From positions 248,001 through 312,000 of the forward strand of contig NZ_LAHP01000002.1 in NCBI RefSeq assembly GCF_000987765.1: a stretch of DNA of 64,000 nucleotides, in the 5' to 3' direction. Position 1 is the first letter of the stretch, and every line of letters starts with the position of its first letter. Below, piece by piece: positions 61,032 through 64,000 of the stretch. Under the pieces are notes generated by a model. It was not told the DNA's origin. It did no database searches and saw only the letters and a program-made list of their open reading frames with translations. Source of the DNA: Arsukibacterium sp. MJ3 (GTDB lineage Bacteria; Pseudomonadota; Gammaproteobacteria; Enterobacterales; Alteromonadaceae). A program made the position numbers and the translations under genes.

Positions 61032-64000
61032 ATGTCAGTGTTAATTAAACTGGCTGCTAACAAGGTGTTATGGCTATGTACTGTCGGTACATTTTTATTT
61101 GCCTGCAGTGTAGCCGCAACTCAAATTAATCATATTGTCGGCTCTGACGGTGATGATTTTATTGCGACAGCAGTAGATTCAGCCAAAATTGAGGCGGGTG
61201 CCGGCGATGATTTTATTGTTGGTGGCATAGGTAATAATGTTTACTTAGTTAACAAAGAGGGTGGTAGAGATACCATTTTTGAATTGGCTGGAACCAATAG
61301 TGTTGAATTTGGTGCCGGTATCGGCTTTTCCGATATAGCCGGTGGTTTAATGAAATCAGGCGATGACCTTGTATTGCGTATTGGTCAGGAAGGGCAGACG
61401 TTAACAGTTAAGTTTTTCTTTTCATACCGCAACACTATTGCCGAGTTTCGCTTTACTAATGGCCAGAAAATCAGTAACAACCAGCTATTTGGCGCCTTTG
61501 GTTTGGCTGCGCCGACAGCAACGGCAGTGGTGCCTCAGCTGAGTTTGGCACAAGTGCCGGATATTGAATTAATCGGCACTGCTTCAGCAGATATATTAAT
61601 AGCCCGCACTGGAACTTTGCGTATGCAAAGTTTGGCTGGCAACGATATTTTGCTACCGCGTGGCCCTGCAGTAAATATGGAATTTGGCTTGGGCAGCGGT
61701 AAAAACCTAATAGTGGCGTATGAAGGTGATAACACCATTTTATTCAGTGCGGATGTAGGCTTTAGTGATATCGCCATGAATTTACGCCGCAGCGGTGATG
61801 ATTTAGTGTTAGTAAACAGCCGTGATGGAAGTGAAATAAGCGTATATCAGTTCTTCAGTCGAGCCAATACTATTGCGCGCATTAGGTTTGCCAGTGGCCA
61901 GGAAATTAAGGCCGAGCAATTGTTTACTTTATTTGGCAGTGCTATGCCGGTGGAATCACAGCATTATTACTTGCTATCGCCAGGTGTGACCTTTGATAAC
62001 AATAACCCTGAGCAGGGCGATGGGGCGGGTGATGATGGCGGTGGAGATGATGGAGATGGTGGTGACACTGGCGGTGAGACACCTTGCGAAGGTAATGCTT
62101 GTGGACCAGCAGATACAGCTGATTTTGTTGTTATAGATGGTACCGCGCAAGACGACTTGCTTATTGCTGATCAACGGCCATCGCTGTTTCGTGGCGGTGC
62201 AGGTAGTGATATTTTAGTAGGCGGTGCAGGCAGTGATCGGTATGTAATAAACAAAGGTAACAGTAACGATGTCATAATTGATACGGCAGGCATTAACGAA
62301 GTCCATTTTTCTGCCGATATTGTTTGGGCTGATATCAGCAGTGGCCTAATGCGCTCTGGCAACGATTTTATTTTGCGCATTGGCCAAAATGGTCAAACCA
62401 TAACCGTACAGAACTTCTTTAGCCTGGCAAACACAATAGAGCTATTTAAGCTGGATACTGGGCAAACACTCACCCGTCAGCAGTTATTTCCTATTTTTAG
62501 CGCCACGGCGCCAACGCAAACCCAGCCTGCCCGCCAACTCATTTTGGGGCGCTCGGAAGAAGCATTACTGCAAGGCACCGCAGAGGGCGATATTCTGCTA
62601 AACCGCATGGCAGTAAACACTATTGACGCTAAAGCCGGTGATGACATTATCATTCTGCAATACAGCGGGCCTACGTTTACGCCAAATAGCTATCAATCTG
62701 ATACTCAGCAAACTATTTCACTTGAGTTTGCGCCAGGCCACGGTAAAGATGTGCTTTATACTCTGGGTGATATTCGCCTTGGTGTAGTGCTGAACTTTGC
62801 AACAGGTATTTCACGTCAAAATGTGTTTCAAAATATGCGCCGCAGAGGCGATGATTTATATATCAAAACGTATTCGGATATCGATGAAATACGTTTGGTT
62901 AACTTTTTTAGTCATTACAGCCATTTAGAGCGTATTGAGTTTGCCGATGACCAAAACAACAGTATTTATGCTGGCGAGTTATATGCAGGGTTTAATAGCG
63001 AGACACCTGAGCAGCCAACACAACTGAACATTGGCTTGCCGGGTAATACGTTACTAAATTGTGCCATGCTGTTTGCACAGTATAATACTGCTGCTTTAAC
63101 TGATTTCCAGTATCAATCTGATCTGACTATACAACCACCAGCTGATTTAACAGTAAGTATACTCAGAAAAACTTATTTACCTTTTAATGCCACTGCGCCG
63201 GACAACCTGCTGGCGTGTTTTTCGCTGCAGTTAGCGCCAGCTGACATGGTGATCCAAGCCGATAGTGGCTTAGCCAGTTGGGCACCTGAACGCGCTGATA
63301 TAGGCAGCAGGCAAATTACTGTCAAAGTAGTAACCGATGCCCAAACCTATACTACTGCTCAATTTGAACTGCAGATCCCAGATTTAAATAAGGCTCCGGT
63401 GTTTATTACTGAAGCAAAAACCCTGGCATTTAATACCGTGGTGTTTACCGACCGGCTACGGGCAACTGATACCGATAATCAAGGCGATGTCATCAGTTTT
63501 AGCCTGATAAGTGCACCGGCCGGGCTAAGCTTGGTCGGCGTCAATGGCACAATGTTTGACCTTGTCTGGACACCGACAGCAGAGCAGCTAGGCCAACACC
63601 CTGTAACTATCCGGGCAAAAGACCGGTATGGTAAGTATTCTGAGCTGGCCTACAGCATTGAAGTAAAATCTTTTGATACTCTGGCCAGCTTAGCGCCCGG
63701 CTATTCCCGCGTGCCAAAAACCGGCGCCAGTTTTTACAGCAGCCCTTTTGAAGATGGCTCTACCCGCTATGGAACTGAGCGAATATTTGAGCGTGATAAT
63801 GCCAGAGAAGTAGTTATTGATAGAGTGTCAGGTTTGGTTTGGCAAGACAATATTGACGTAACAGAAATTAAACGAACGCATTCTGGTGGTCATAGTTATT
63901 GCCAAAATTTAGAACTTGGTGGTATTACCAACTGGCGTTTACCGACACGTTTGGAAATGGCTTACCTTATGCCTGTTGGTGGTGGCGCACTTATAGGTGC
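61032..64000 (+). CDS. Large exported protein with four RTX-related modules, Ig-like region and Lcl domain (3' end outside window)
   Basis: At least 989 codons, open to the window edge, from ATG 61032 after AAAGGACAT. A Sec signal peptide (about 1-30, ending SVAAT) is followed by four modules built as a short glycine-aspartate calcium-binding stretch (for example GAGDDFIVGG, GGAGSDILVGG) plus a haemolysin-related block with (K/R)xGxD(L/F) and FFSxxNTIxx(I/F)xF. Their SGDDL-type cores start near 61356, 61791, 62355 and 62843. An acidic glycine-rich linker lies at about 62010-62090. Then comes an Ig/cadherin-like region (about 63390-63670) and an Lcl/DUF1566 domain (from about 63820: SGLVWQDN, NWRLPTRLEM). 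The Sec leader argues against pure type I export. Confidence 0.85.
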   Translation, partial: MSVLIKLAANKVLWLCTVGTFLFACSVAATQINHIVGSDGDDFIATAVDSAKIEAGAGDDFIVGGIGNNVYLVNKEGGRDTIFELAGTNSVEFGAGIGFSDIAGGLMKSGDDLVLRIGQEGQTLTVKFFFSYRNTIAEFRFTNGQKISNNQLFGAFGLAAPTATAVVPQLSLAQVPDIELIGTASADILIARTGTLRMQSLAGNDILLPRGPAVNMEFGLGSGKNLIVAYEGDNTILFSADVGFSDIAMNLRRSGDDLVLVNSRDGSEISVYQFFSRANTIARIRFASGQEIKAEQLFTLFGSAMPVESQHYYLLSPGVTFDNNNPEQGDGAGDDGGGDDGDGGDTGGETPCEGNACGPADTADFVVIDGTAQDDLLIADQRPSLFRGGAGSDILVGGAGSDRYVINKGNSNDVIIDTAGINEVHFSADIVWADISSGLMRSGNDFILRIGQNGQTITVQNFFSLANTIELFKLDTGQTLTRQQLFPIFSATAPTQTQPARQLILGRSEEALLQGTAEGDILLNRMAVNTIDAKAGDDIIILQYSGPTFTPNSYQSDTQQTISLEFAPGHGKDVLYTLGDIRLGVVLNFATGISRQNVFQNMRRRGDDLYIKTYSDIDEIRLVNFFSHYSHLERIEFADDQNNSIYAGELYAGFNSETPEQPTQLNIGLPGNTLLNCAMLFAQYNTAALTDFQYQSDLTIQPPADLTVSILRKTYLPFNATAPDNLLACFSLQLAPADMVIQADSGLASWAPERADIGSRQITVKVVTDAQTYTTAQFELQIPDLNKAPVFITEAKTLAFNTVVFTDRLRATDTDNQGDVISFSLISAPAGLSLVGVNGTMFDLVWTPTAEQLGQHPVTIRAKDRYGKYSELAYSIEVKSFDTLASLAPGYSRVPKTGASFYSSPFEDGSTRYGTERIFERDNAREVVIDRVSGLVWQDNIDVTEIKRTHSGGHSYCQNLELGGITNWRLPTRLEMAYLMPVGGGALIG

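Overview
The window looks like a piece of the main chromosome of a marine or aquatic gammaproteobacterium of the Alteromonadales/Chromatiaceae type (Rheinheimera, Alishewanella or Arsukibacterium-like). This is an inference from gene content and order: several blocks keep the order seen in E. coli and its relatives, namely cca-uppP-folK/folB-plsY-tsaD-rpsU-dnaG-rpoD, ygiM-ygiF-glnE, tolC-nudF-yqiB-cpdA-parE and parC-plsC. No rRNA, intact prophage, IS element, integron or CRISPR array was seen. One tRNA gene (CAU anticodon) lies beside rpoD.

Left part (1-18,300): an anchored surface protein, an RluA-family pseudouridine synthase and a TPR membrane protein. Then comes a tightly packed four-gene operon on the minus strand (3899-8103): a secreted cupredoxin-like protein, a membrane GGDEF/EAL protein with a periplasmic sensor region, a DUF3034 probable outer-membrane barrel, and a truncated haemoglobin carrying a lipoprotein signal. 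It is followed by an ABC exporter pair, a TerB-like protein, the peptidase MtfA, an unusual fusion of a FAN1-type VRR-NUC nuclease with a DEDDh exonuclease, a MetY-type enzyme behind tandem MetJ boxes, MtgA and an exported DNA ligase.

Middle accessory part (18,300-31,300): a drug/metabolite transporter, a decayed PIN-domain toxin lacking an internal segment, an uncharacterised 624-residue protein ending in a PD-(D/E)XK nuclease-like domain, LysE, DUF502 and DUF2891 proteins, the eroded remains of a contractile-tail sheath gene, PepD, an alternative oxidase, an amidase, and a sulfur operon (two half-size YeeE/YedE transporters plus a persulfide-dioxygenase/rhodanese fusion).

Right part (31,270-60,830): information-processing and envelope core genes, with three insertions compared with E. 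coli: an orphan type II secretion gspA-gspB pair and an HD-GYP protein next to cca, a TcpQ-like protein convergent with glnE, and a TPR membrane protein between parE and parC. After the rraB terminator, a large exported protein with four haemolysin-type calcium-binding-related modules, an Ig/cadherin-like region and an Lcl (DUF1566) domain begins at 61,032 and runs off the right edge.

The best candidates for undescribed biology are the haemoglobin/cupredoxin/c-di-GMP operon, the nuclease-like gene in the accessory segment, the FAN1-DEDDh fusion, and the large calcium-binding exported protein. All functional statements rest on motif and family recognition by eye; no database search was run.
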